Source: Artemia franciscana
Taxonomy: Eukaryota; Arthropoda; Branchiopoda; Anostraca; Artemiidae
Direction of reading: 5' to 3'
DNA length: 64,000 nt
Assembly (NCBI RefSeq): GCF_032884065.1
Contig: NC_088879.1
Span: 18,234,489 to 18,298,488 of the forward strand
Positions 37,711 to 49,284 of this stretch are shown here, in pieces. The number at the start of each line of letters is the position of its first letter. Positions within the stretch are counted from its first letter, which is position 1. The notes under the pieces were generated by a model, which did not search any database, was not told where the DNA came from, and saw nothing but the letters and a program-made list of their open reading frames with translations. A program made the position numbers and the translations under genes.

Positions 37711-39979
37711 CCTATTTCAAAACAGCCTAAACAAAGATACCAACTATGCTGTTCATAATAAACTGGGCATTGAAAGTACCCTAATAATAATATCATACCT
37801 TTACCTGGGATCCTATCCCAGGTATAGGTATACTGAATGGACATCGCATGTCCATTCAGTAGAGAAATTAACCACTATTACTGGTGTCTTCCTCTTTTTT
37901 GTCATAAAAATGTGCAACAAGAATGCTACTATTAACATTATCTAACAAATAAAAGTACTCATTCATTATGATTCCCTAATCACTGTCCAAGTATCCCATA
38001 ATTGCTACATGAATAAGTAAATTTTAAATCATTTAATAACACAGCCTTAGATGATAAATTATCCCTTGTATCTATAGTAATTTATAATGCATAATCTCCT
38101 CGTTCATAATGACACAATGGTAATTTGCTGTAAACATTGTTACGTTTAAAGTAACATAGTTTAATGCTGGACTGTTCAGGCAACATGGTTTTCAGCACTT
38201 TCCGATGCAGCTCTAACAATCAAAAACTAAAACCTTGCACAAACAAATTTCATGTCCTTTACTTTGAATCATTACATATCTGCAAATGCTACACTATGAA
38301 GGGGAGTCAGTCCAGACTTTTAATCATACAATAGCATAGCAAGAGAATGTTAAATGATGCAAAAGAATAATGCCAGCGAGACAAACTTCGCTCAGTCTTT
38401 TCATTTAAGGTTCTTAAGAAATGGTTTCAGTTCAGGACTGACCCTTTCTGAGATAAAATACACACATGGTAAGCGTTTAAGTACATTAACAGCAAGATCT
38501 TCTCTCTTTTATGTGATCTGCCTTTGCAAATTTTTCGTGCTACACATGTTTCGCTGCACTATTTCTAATCTGTGGCTTCATGGCATCCTGTGAGAAGCTC
38601 CTGTTAATTGATAAGTTTTGCTTATCTTTATAACAAGAACATTTAGGGAAGATACTTGCACCGACGACATTTTTTATAGCGCACTTTCTGAATGTTAATG
38701 AACAAAGTCTAAACAAGCTTACCGAACATAAGGCAGTATGGGAATTAAACCAAAGAGATGTTACAGAAGTGATTCCCATTAACCGAAATCCCTAATTTGT
38801 CAAATTATACACAGTTTATTAAATTTCGTCCTCCAGATCAACCACTCGGAAGAAAAGGTGGGTGACGTCTTGTTTGTTTTGTTTTTTTCTTACTTAGAGT
38901 AATATTCACCCAAAAATAATTTCAGTCCCTAGTTTATCTGAGTGTGAAACCCTTTGGCTAAGTATCACGCCGAATGTACTCCACCATATTTTATGTATTA
39001 TTTCAATAGCTGTCTTCTATCACGCGGCAAACAAAATGTTGTAAAAAACAGGAGCTAAGAGCTCATATGGCACTTGTGACGAAGTCGGAAGAGCCAAGAG
39101 CTCATATGGCATGAGCTCTAGCAAAATTCTAAGAATCAATGAATTGATTTAAAAGGAAAATTAGAGGCTTAATGCCGGCCAGGATTTAAAATAAGAGCTC
39201 TGAGACACAAGGTCCTTCTAAATATCAAAATTCATTAAGATCCGATCATCCACTCGTAAGTTAAGAATAACTCATTTTTTTCTAATTTTTCCTCTCCTTT
39301 CAGCCCCATGATGGTCGGATCGGGGAAAACAATTTTATCAAGTCAATTTGTGCAGGTCCCTGACACGCCTACTAATTTTCATCGTCCTAGCACATCCAGA
39401 AGCACCAAACTCGCCAAAGCACTGGACCCGCCCCCTAACTGCCTCAAATAGAGCGGATAAGTTGTGGTTACGTCAATCACGTATCTACGACATTTGCTTA
39501 TTCTACCCATCAAGTTTCATCCGATCTCTCCACTCTAAGCGTTTTCCAAGATTTCTGGTTTCCCCCTCCAACTCCCCCCAATGTCACCAGATCTGGTCGG
39601 AGCTTTTGGACATGAGTTCCTTCTAAATATCAAATTTCATTAAGATCTGGTCACCGGTTGTTAAGTATAAAATACCTCAATCTTTCTTATTTTTCCAATT
39701 AACACACACACCCCCAAAGAGAGCAGATCCGTCCCAATTATGTCAACCACGTATTTAAAACTTGTGCTTATTCTTCCCATCAAGTTTCATCTCGATCTCT
39801 CCACTCTAAGTGTTTTCCAAGATTTCCGGTTTCTGAGATTTCCGTTTTCCCCCTCCAACCCCCTCTGTCCCCAGATCCGATTCGAATTGAAAATGTATTA
39901 TATGAGACATAAGATCTTTCTATATATCAAGTTTCGCTAAGATCCGATCACCCATTCGTAAGATAAAGAAACCTCAATT
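37711..39979 (+). repeat. Left arm of a large inverted duplication
   Basis: Its complement is at 42519-44802. Paired coordinates sum to a constant 82513 over the outer ~1.5 kb, then 82498 further in, i.e. one net 15-base indel. Spot comparison finds only scattered single substitutions. The outer part is unique sequence; the inner part (39170-39979) is family S array in reverse orientation. Mirror-image open frames are by-products. Confidence 0.93.
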
Positions 39980-39990
39980 TCGTAAGATAA
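39170..39990 (-). repeat. Family S tandem array, reversed
   Basis: Complements of the GATCGGATCTTAATGAAAT monomer and of the terminal GAGCTCATATGGCACTTG run through the inner part of the left arm. Confidence 0.85.
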
Positions 39991-40233
39991 AGAAACCGCA
40001 AGATTAGCTTTAAGAAATTGCATCTAATCATTTTATTCTCTTTAGTTTGAATGAGTTTATATTTCTTCATTTCATTCTTTTCGCCAGTCCTGGTTGAACT
40101 TCGCTGAAGTAAGGATGCTAGGGCTATATTTTAAAAAAAAAAAAAATTGTTTTAATAAGTGTTTTTATATTCAGTTTTAATTCTCACAATTTGATGTAAG
40201 TTCTTTTATATATATATATAGTATTGTATTGTG

Positions 40234-40268
40234 CTGAAGACGGCCCTTGGACATAGGGCCGAAATATC
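40234..40268 (+). other. Hammerhead-like hairpin segment
   Basis: CTGAAGA is followed by a six-base stem (GGCCCT/AGGGCC) and GAAA. This order (CTGANGA, stem II, GAAA) recalls a hammerhead ribozyme core, but one unpaired C after CTGAAGA breaks the canonical form and no stem III was identified. Such segments occur in non-coding ends of some retroelements. Assignment uncertain. Confidence 0.25.
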
Positions 40269-40369
40269 TACATAAATAATTTCCATTGTCTTGAAAAAAC
40301 TTTCCCTATTGTTTCTACGTTGTATTTGTTTGTTATGGAAAGGCAGTGTGGTCTTCGTCGCTATTTTCG

Positions 40370-41060
40370 ACCAGATCCTGTGACATTGGGGGGAGTTGGA
40401 GGGGGAAACCGGAATTTTTGGAACACGTGAAAATTGGGGTATTTTTATCTTACGAATAGATGATCGGATCTTAATGAAATTTGATATTTAGAAGAAATTC
40501 ATGTCTCAGAGCTCTTATTTCAAATCCCGACCAGATCTTTTGACATTGGGGGGAGTTGGAGGGGGAAATCTTGGAAAAACACTTGGAGTGGAGGAATCGG
40601 ATAAAGCTTGGTGGATAGAATAAACAAATGTCCTTGATACGTGATTGACAGAATCGTACTGGATACGCTCTCTTTGGGGGAGTGGTTCAGTGATTTGGCG
40701 AGTTTGGTGCTTCTGGGCGTGCTAGGACGATGAAAATTGGTAGGCGTGTCTGGGAGTTGCACAATTTGACTTGATAAAGTCGTTTTCCCAGATTCGACCA
40801 TCTGGGGGGCTAAAGGAAGAGGAAAAATAGGGTATTTATAACTTACGAGTGGGTGATCGGATCTTAATGAATTTTGATATTTAGAAGGACATCGCGACTC
40901 AGAGCTCTTATTTTGAATCCTGACCGGTATTAAGCCTCTTATTTTCCTTTTTAAATTAATCTATTGATTCATAGAATTTTGTTAGAGCTCATACCATATG
41001 ATCTCTTGGCTCTTCTCGCCTCGTCACAAGTGCCATATGAGCTCTTGTTTCTTGTAGCAT
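40370..41060 (+). repeat. Family S array in the spacer of the inverted duplication
   Basis: About two monomers in + orientation, ending in the family's right end (GAGCTCATACCATATGATCT, CACAAGTGCCATATGAGCTC). Only the right part of an element is present. Confidence 0.8.
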
Positions 41061-41529
41061 ATCTGCAAGGAATCCGTTTGACCTTATCTGTGTAGTAGGA
41101 TCGATCAGATTTAGGAATTCCCGTTTAGTAAATAGTGATTTTTTCACCAAGATTTTGTTAATTGTAATTATCGGACCAATCTTCGACATTCAGCCATGTG
41201 CCAAAAGAAAGAAGATCAGAATTGTTAAGAGGGTTGTAAGAGCCTTAGGTCAGTGAGAAAAAATTCTTATAAGTTTGAAAAGAGAGACTAAAGGAGGGGA
41301 AAATGATAACTGCCACTCAATGGGGCCAAGTTGAAGGGTGACTGAAAATTATTCATAGTAGTCAAAATAGCATCAAGAGAGGTGTTTTCCCTAGTATTTC
41401 AACTAATTACTTTAATTAAAAGAAGAGCAAATTGAATTCATCTTAAGATTATTGCTGTCACCAACTAAAAAAAGTCAGTATTGGCATGCTTAGAAATAAC
41501 AATATCAGCACTTGTCTGGAGTTGCTGAT

Positions 41530-43460
41530 TTTTTTATGCACTTGGTATTAACCAAGTGACATATAGCGATCGCAAATTCTGTCGGTCGGTCCCGGTTTTG
41601 CTAGTTATAGGCACTTCCAGATAAGCTAGGACGATGAAATTCGGCAGGTGTATCAGAGACCAGCCCAGATTAAATTAGAAATAGTCGTTTCCCTTATTCG
41701 ACCATCTGAGGAGGGGGGAGTGGGGGGACGGTTAATTCGAAAAATTAGAAAAAATTAGGTATTTTTAACTTGCGAACGGGTGATCGGATCTTAATAAAAT
41801 TTGATATTTAGAAGGATATTGTGTCTCACAGCTCTTATTTTAAATTCCGACCGGATCTGGTGACATTTGGTGGAGTTGGAGGGGGAAACCTCAAATCTTG
41901 GAAAACGCTTAAAGTGGAGGGATCAGGATGAAACCTGGTGGAAAGAATAAGCACAAGCCCTAGATACGTGATTGACATAACCGGAACGGATCCGCTCTCT
42001 TTGGGGGAGTTGGGGGAGGGTTAATTCTGAAAAATTAGAAAAAATGAGGTATTATGAAAGGGTATTAAAAGGTATTGAAAAGGACATTGAAAGGTATCAA
42101 AAATAAGAAAAAATCGGATTTTAATGAAATTTCATATTCAGAAGGACCTCGTAACTCAGATCTCTTATTTTAATTCTCGACCGGGTCCAGTGTCGTTTGG
42201 GGTGGGAGGTGGAGAACCGGAAATCTTGTAAAACGCTTAGAGTGGAGAGATCAGGATGAAACTTGGTGGGTAGAATAAGCACAAGTCCAAAATACGTGAC
42301 TGAGAAAACGGACCGGATCTGCTCTCTTTGGGGGAGGGGTAACTGAGAAAAAGTAGAAAATATGAGGCATTTGTAATTTCGGAACGGGTGATCAGATCTT
42401 AATGAAATTTGATATTTAGATGGATCTCGTGCTTCAAAGATCTTATTTTAAATCACGACCAGATCTGGTGACATTGGGGGAGTTGGAGGGGGAAACTGGA
42501 AATCTTGGAAAACGTGAAAATTGAGGTTTCTTTATCTTACGAATGGGTGATCGGATCTTAGCGAAACTTGATATATAGAAAGATCTTATGTCTCATATAA
42601 TACATTTTCAATTCGAATCGGATCTGGGGACAGAGGGGGTTGGAGGGGGAAAACGGAAATCTCAGAAACCGGAAATCTTGGAAAACACTTAGAGTGGAGA
42701 GATCGGGATGAAACTTGATGGGAAGAATAAGCACAAGTTTTAAATACGTGGTTGACATAATTGGGACGGATCCGCTCTCTTTGGGGGTGTGTGTGTTAAT
42801 TTGGAAAAATAAGAAAGATTGAGGTATTTTATACTTAACAACCGGTGACCAGATCTTAATGAAATTTGATATTTAGAAGGAACTCATGTCCAAAAGCTCT
42901 TATTTTAAATTCCGACCAGATCTGGTGACATTGGGGGGAGTTGGAGGGGGAAACCAGAAATCTTGGAAAACGCTTAGAGTGGAGAGATCGGGATGAAACT
43001 TGATGGGTAGAATAAGCAAATGTCGTAGATACGTGATTGACGTAACCACACTTAATCCGCTCTATTTGAGGCAGTTAGGGGGCGGGTCCAGTGCTTTGGC
43101 GAGTTTGGTGCTTCTGGATGTGCTAGGACGATGAAAATTAGTAGGCGTGTCAGGGACCAGCACAAATTGACTTGATAAAATTGTTTTCCCCGATCCGACC
43201 ATCTTGGGGGCTGAAAGGAGAGGAAAAATTAGAAAAAAATGAGTTATTCTTAACTTACGAGTGGATGATCGGATCTTAATGAATTTTGATATTTAGAAGG
43301 ACCTTGTGTCTCAGAGCTCTTATTTTAAATCCTGGCCGGCATTAAGCCTCTAATTTTCCTTTTAAATCAATTCATTGATTCTTAGAATTTCGCTAGAGCT
43401 CATGCCATATGAGCTCTTGGCTCTTCCGACTTCGTCACAAGTGCCATATGAGCTCTTAGC
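41530..43460 (+). mobile_element. Family S element, nearly whole
   Basis: It has both ends: GCACTTGGTATTAACCAAGT at the left and CACAAGTGCCATATGAGCTC at the right, with six or so monomers between. The layout matches 15757-17822, including the left-end CTAGGACGATGAAATTC block. Its right part belongs to the right arm of the inverted duplication. Confidence 0.8.
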
Positions 43461-44802
43461 TCCTGTTTTTTACAACATTTTGTTTGCCGCGTGATAGAAG
43501 ACAGCTATTGAAATAATACATAAAATATGGTGGAGTACATTCGGCGTGATACTTAGCCAAAGGGTTTCACACTCAGATAAACTAGGGACTGAAATTATTT
43601 TTGGGTGAATATTACTCTAAGTAAGAAAAAAACAAAACAAACAAGACGTCACCACCTTTTCTTCCGAGTGGTTGATCTGGAGGACGAAATTTAATAAACT
43701 GTGTATAATTTGACAAAATAGGGATTTCGGTTAATGGGAATCACTTCTGTAACATCTCTTTGGTTTAATTCCCATACTGCCTTATGTTCGGTAAGCTTGT
43801 TTAGACTTTGTTCATTAACATTCAGAAAGTGCGCTATAAAAAATGTCGTCGGTGCAAGTATCTTCCCTAAATGTTCTTGTTATAAAGATAAGCAAAACTT
43901 ATCAATTAACAGGAGCTTCTCACAGGATGCCATGAAGCCACAGATTAGAAATAGTGCAGCGAAACATGTGTAGCACGAAAAATTTGCAAAGGCAGATCAC
44001 ATAAAAGAGAGAAGATCCTGCTGTTAATGTACTTAAACGCTTACCATGTGTGTATTTTACCTCAGAAAGGGTCAGTCCTGAACCGAAACCATTTCTTAAG
44101 AACCTTAAATGAAAAGACTGAGCGAAGTTTGTCTCGCTGGCATTATTCTTTTGCATCATTTAACATTCTCTTGCTATGCTATTGTATGATTAAAAGTCTG
44201 GACTGACTCCCCTTCATAGTGTAGCATTTGCAGATATGTAATGATTCAAAGTAAAGGACATGAAATTTGTTTGTGCAAGGTTTTAGTTTTTGATTGTTAG
44301 AGCTGCATCGAAAAGTGCTGAAAACCATGTTGCCTGAACAGTTCAGCATTAAACTATGTTACTTTAAACGTAACAATGTTTACAGCAAATTACCATTGTG
44401 TCATTATGAACGAGGAGATTATGCATTATAAATTACTATAGATACAAGGGATAATTTATCATCTAAGGCTGTGTTATTAAATGATTTAAAATTTACTTAT
44501 TCATGTAGCAATTATGGGATACTTGGACAGTGATTAGGGAATCATAATGAATGAGTACTTTTATTTGTTAGATAATGTTAATAGTAGCATTCTTGTTGCA
44601 CATTTTTATGACAAAAAAGAGGAAGACACCAGTAATAGTGGTTAATTTCTCTACTGAATGGACATGCGATGTCCATTCAGTATACCTATACCTGGGATAG
44701 GATCCCAGGTAAAGGTATGATATTATTATTAGGGTACTTTCAATGCCCAGTTTATTATGAACAGCATAGTTGGTATCTTTGTTTAGGCTGTTTTGAAATA
44801 GG
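42519..44802 (-). repeat. Right arm of the large inverted duplication
   Basis: Complement of 37711-39979. At the outer edge, unique sequence stops at CTGTTTTGAAATAGG, and family S sequence (AAAACACTTAGAGTGGAG) starts immediately. The duplicated unique block is therefore embedded within an S array on this side. Confidence 0.93.
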
Positions 44803-45607
44803 AAAACACTTAGAGTGGAGGGATCGGGATGAAACTTGGTGGGAAAAATGAGCACAAGTCCTGGATACATGATTGACATAAACGGAACGGATCCGCTGTC
44901 TTTGGGGTAGTTGGGGGAGGGGTTAATTCTGAAAAACTGGAAAAAATGAGGTATTTTTAACTTACGAACGGATGATCGGATCTCAATGAAATTTGATATT
45001 TAGAAGGATATCGTGTCTCAAACCAATTATTTTAAATCCTGACCGGATCTGGTGACATTGGGGGAAGTTTGGGGTGGAGAAACCTAAAATCATGGAAAAC
45101 GCTTAGATTGGAGGGATCGGGATGAAACTTGGTGGGGAAAATAATCAGAAGTCTTACATACGTGATTTACATAATTGGAACGGATCCACTCTATTGGGGG
45201 GGGGGGTTAATTCTGAAAAATAAGAAAAAATGACGTATTTTTAACTTACGAAGGAGTGATCGGATCTTCATGAAACTTCATATTTAGAAGGACCTCGTAA
45301 CTCAGATCTCTTATTTTAAATCTCAACCGGATTAAGCGTAATTGGGGGGGCAGTTGGGGGGACCGGAAATCTTAGAAAATACTTAAAGCGGTGAGATCAG
45401 GATGAAACTGGATGGGAAGAATAGAAACCTGTCTAAGATACGTGACTGACATAACCGGACCGGATCTGCTCTCTTTGGTGGAATTGGGGGGGGGGGGTAA
45501 TTTTGAAAATTGAGGTATTTGTAACTTACGAAAGGGTGACCAGATCTTAATGAAATTTGATATTTAGAAGGATCTTGTGCTTTAAAGTTCTAATTTTAAA
45601 TTCCGAC
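44803..45607 (+). repeat. Family S array, outer flank
   Basis: About three monomers in + orientation (GATCGGATCTCAATGAAATT, TGGTGACATTGGGGGAAG). They end at GACCAGATT, where LINE-like sequence begins. Confidence 0.85.
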
Positions 45608-45982
45608 CAGATTGAAATTGATGGAAGATTAGCTCAGATTGAAATTGATGGAAGATCAAGTTCCAGATGGAACTTCAAATCCGCTCCAACTTCCCATTAC
45701 CTTCATGTTGATCTTATCAACACGATTGGGAAAATTCTTGAAAAGCCTAATTCAAGGCTAAAATTAATTTTCATTGATCTCCAAAAAGCATTTAACCTTG
45801 TTGACCCCAATATGTTAGTTGAGAAACATACGTCTGAACTCCATATTAGCTTTTTTCTTGGTGTGAAGTTGGTTACATTCCATTTTTCGAAGAAACCACA
45901 AGTGGACAAATATCTGAATCGATTTTCCAATGTTCTTCTTGTCGGCAATCGATTACTTCAAGATATTCTCCTATATGATTAG
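45608..45982 (+). pseudogene. LINE reverse-transcriptase fragment
   Basis: After a 26-base tandem duplication (GATTGAAATTGATGGAAGAT), the frame reads ..LKLIFIDLQKAFNLVDPNML. This corresponds to RT motif A of non-LTR retrotransposons (usually 'DLSKAFDTVDH'); the first catalytic Asp is present. Sequence after about 45850 does not align with anything I recognise. Motif C (YADD) is absent, so only a short part of RT is left. Confidence 0.7.
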
Positions 45983-48170
45983 CACCCTTGTCAAAGGATT
46001 GCCTGACATATGGAAATTTGACGATAAACTGATGGTCGTTGAAACCTGCTATAGAAACTTAATGAGTATTTTCAATGTCGTTGCACATGATGCCTCGGAC
46101 TTAGAATCAGAGTAAAATCTTCTATATCCATTCAAGGTATCCATAAATCTCATTTTCTATGTGTCCTCATTTTCTAAATTACTTTTAAAATCAATTTAAA
46201 ATTTTGTTCTTTCCAAATTTATAGCTTACACATAGGTATTTTTGTCATATTTAAGCAATTGAACGTAGGCTTGTAAAAGTTAGGTATTTATTTGTATTCT
46301 AATTGTTGTTCATTCTTATTAATATGCATATGGCTGATATTTACCCCCTCTACAAAATACAACAATAACTATACAGCTAGGATATAATCTTTTTCTATTT
46401 TCTGTTTCTTCCAATGGTCCCCCTCCCATTCAGTCTAGGCCCATTTTAACTTTGTAACACGCACTTGCAATTGATTCGTTGATTTATCTGCAGTACAGCG
46501 TAAGATTTGAATCAAGATTGGTAAAAATACAGTCGAGGTGCCCTTCAGAAATTTACACTAGATCAATTGAAAATTTATATTGAAGTCTTTTAGTGCGATA
46601 ACTAAATGGAGTATGTTGAGCAATGCAGATTATGTGAACTCGGCATATCGCTAAAGAACTTTACGTGCCTCTTTTAGATGTATCCTGGTTTGGTAAGTTG
46701 ACTACTGATATTGGAAAAGTTATTCTTACATTTAGGTATTTAAAAAAAGGGGGATACTGTAAAGCATAGACAAATCGCCGTAAACCGTACGATCTAGACT
46801 TAATTATAAACAAGTTGCCCAAATAAAATTTTAACCGAAGCTACAGTCTCAATTCCTATATTCTCTCATTATCAAAATTTAGACGTGATAAAGAAAACAT
46901 ACACACACAAAAGAAAAGAAAAAGAAACAGGGTCAAAACAGACTCAGCAGTAAAACAAACAATACATCCATTTTAGAAAACCTAACACGGAATAAAAGAC
47001 TAAAATAAACAATTGCAATACCTATTTCGTTTTTGTTGAAAACAGAAAAAAATCAACTGGAGAAACAGAATAGGATGAACAGAACAGTGACAGTGTTTTT
47101 TTGTTTATTACATTTATTTCTGCATTAATGTAAAATGTATATCTTCTCTGTTCAAGTTTGGGTATGTTATTTTTCTTCTTCTCCCTGTTTTAATATATCA
47201 GCAAAAGACCAGTATTTTGATATCATTCTATAGCTGTTAGATTTGGAAAAAATTGGACGTTTTCCTACTCTAATAAAGCTGATAATTACAATTATTTCTT
47301 TCGTATAAGTCAGTGTTAACTGATCTGTTTACTTTTGTGAGACCTTAAAAACAAAATAAGTGTATGAAATGTCTTACCTTTTCAGAAATGAAAAACTGAC
47401 GTAATCCGCGCGAAACCAAGATAAAAACTCAAAACCTTATGTTAATTTTCCTAAGAAACCTAGATATTTGTATAATAACTTTATTATTTTAGTGATAAAT
47501 AGGTCAAGTATATTGCAACACTTCCACTCGATTCCCTTTAAAATATTTACCATATCTTTTTCATCATAGTTCAAGTGGTCAATTCGTCTTCCTGGAACTT
47601 AAATGCACCCCTCGCAGAAAACTTAGTTTTCTGCATTATTAGACATAGCGTCCTTTAATCTATGTCGCACGTACTTGTTTAATATGGATGTATTTTTGGC
47701 CAGGTTCCAAACTAGGAATTATTTCTAGATTAATGCTAATTTTGGCGGCTTTGGCCTAACTTATTTAAGTTCTAGGGCTTCATTGAACAAGACTTCTCAT
47801 TTTGAACCTTTTTACTGACTTGCCTAAGTCTTATGATAACCAAACAATATAGGCTGGTGTTGTGTTTCTCTGATGAGCCCTGGTTGATAGAATATTGTCA
47901 CAGTTTACGCAGATAATAATAAAATGCACGGAAAATTGCTGTAGCTTTCTAAATGCCGCGTTTGGTCCGTAATCCAAAGACTTCAAATTAACCTAGGGCG
48001 AAGCCAAATAATCAAAAACAGGCAAAACACAAGGTTTTGATGTTTATTTTCTTCATTGTAAAATAAAATGTGATAAATCCTGGAGCACAAACTGTGACTT
48101 CTCATAAGGCCTGGTCCTTTTGACTTTTTGGTGTCACCACTCCCCTCAAAAAAGGGTAGAAAATAAAATC
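45983..48170. other. No recognised gene; downstream of TIMM29
   Basis: AT-rich sequence. No frame, domain or obvious repeat could be supported. Confidence 0.4.
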
Positions 48171-48179
48171 GTGCGCCTC

Positions 48180-48372
48180 ACGACCCTCTTACAATAAATA
48201 ATATATGAGCAAAATTATTTGTTTTAATCACCAGATACACTTTTGCTTGAGATCTTTTTATTTATAAATAAAAGAAAATGTGTCCATTAGCATTTAATTT
48301 TTTGGTCAATGGCAACTACTTTTCTACGAGATCGTGAACCCCCTAGGGTTCACGACCCCCAGGTTGAGAACC
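48180..48372 (-). mobile_element. hAT-like MITE end overlapping TIMM29 3' coding end
   Basis: On the - strand, CATCGGTTCTCAACCTGGGG followed by GTCGTGAACC closely resembles the CAGTGGTTCTCAACCTGGGG ends of many hAT-type non-autonomous elements. An internal GTCGTGAGGCGCACG block lies further on. The far boundary is not certain, and no matching target duplication was found by eye. Confidence 0.55.
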
Positions 48373-48754
48373 GATGTATCAGACCATTCAGCAGGACTAA
48401 CATCAAAATCTTTCATTTTCTCTTCATATATCCACCATTTCCCCCAAAAACCAATGTCCTCAATCCTGTCATAAAATTTTCTAAGAGAAGGTTTCAAATA
48501 ACTACACTGGGATTCGTAGAGTCCTACCTCACGGCAAAAATTATCTTTCCACATAAATGACAAGAACAAACAGCTGGTATACCTTATCCTATCATCACTA
48601 TACAAGCTATTGATGTGATCTACATGTTTTTCAGAGACTGGATTTTTTATAGGCTTGCTAACAAGGACCATAATGTTATTTGCTTCTAAATGTCTTTCTT
48701 GAAAGTCTACTTCTTTGGGATTGAGCCAAATTGCTGCAACTGCCAGTCCAATAC
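48324..48754 (-). CDS. TIMM29: TIMM29 terminal exon
   Basis: Acceptor CTTTATTTGTAG precedes GTATTGGACT. The frame stays open for 142 codons to TAG. Conserved core residues end at about DVSPAEWSD; the repeat-derived tail follows. Confidence 0.87.
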
Positions 48755-49241
48755 CTACAAATAAAGCATCATAAAAAAAGGAAATGGATGAAAATTATTA
48801 ACATTAAAGGGAAAACTGTTTTTGCGGAAATTATCGTTTACTCTCTAAAAATGAAAGTATTACAATCACAACGAATAAAATAAGATTTCTTGATATCACC
48901 CTGACGCGGTCAGTTCATATTTCTTTTCTCAAAATGAACACGAAAACAACAAAGAAAAAACAGGCACTGAACATGGAAAAGAAAATCTTAAAGAATACAA
49001 AATTTAAACGAAATATAGACAGAAAAAAAAACAGGTAAAAAATACAAAAATGTAATGAATATGGAATGAAATTGAATTGAGCACGGTCATATTCAAAAAA
49101 GAAAAAAAATGCTATAGTAGGCTAATAAGTTGTTCATTTTTCTCTTCTGCAGGAAACAAAGGTTTTTGCATACCTTGAGGTTTTGCCTGAGATTAGGGAT
49201 AAGATGGGGGGAAACGTTTTCTGTGTAAGGATTAAGTGGCG

Positions 49242-49284
<43 letters not shown>

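Noticed and set aside
38540-38779. 79-residue frame found twice (here and 43734-43973), with a facing frame at 38354-38593/43920-44159
   Set aside because: Its conservation is explained by the inverted duplication itself; no domain, no splice context and overlapping frames on both strands.
39348-39940. Pro/Ser-rich frames with phrases like FHLDLSTLSVFQ (also 40520-40801, 42558-42758)
   Set aside because: They are translations of family S monomers and recur wherever the array does.
37711-44802. Large virus-like DNA element with long terminal inverted repeats
   Set aside because: The long inverted arms suggested this, but no polymerase, integrase, protease, ATPase or capsid coding was seen between or within them.
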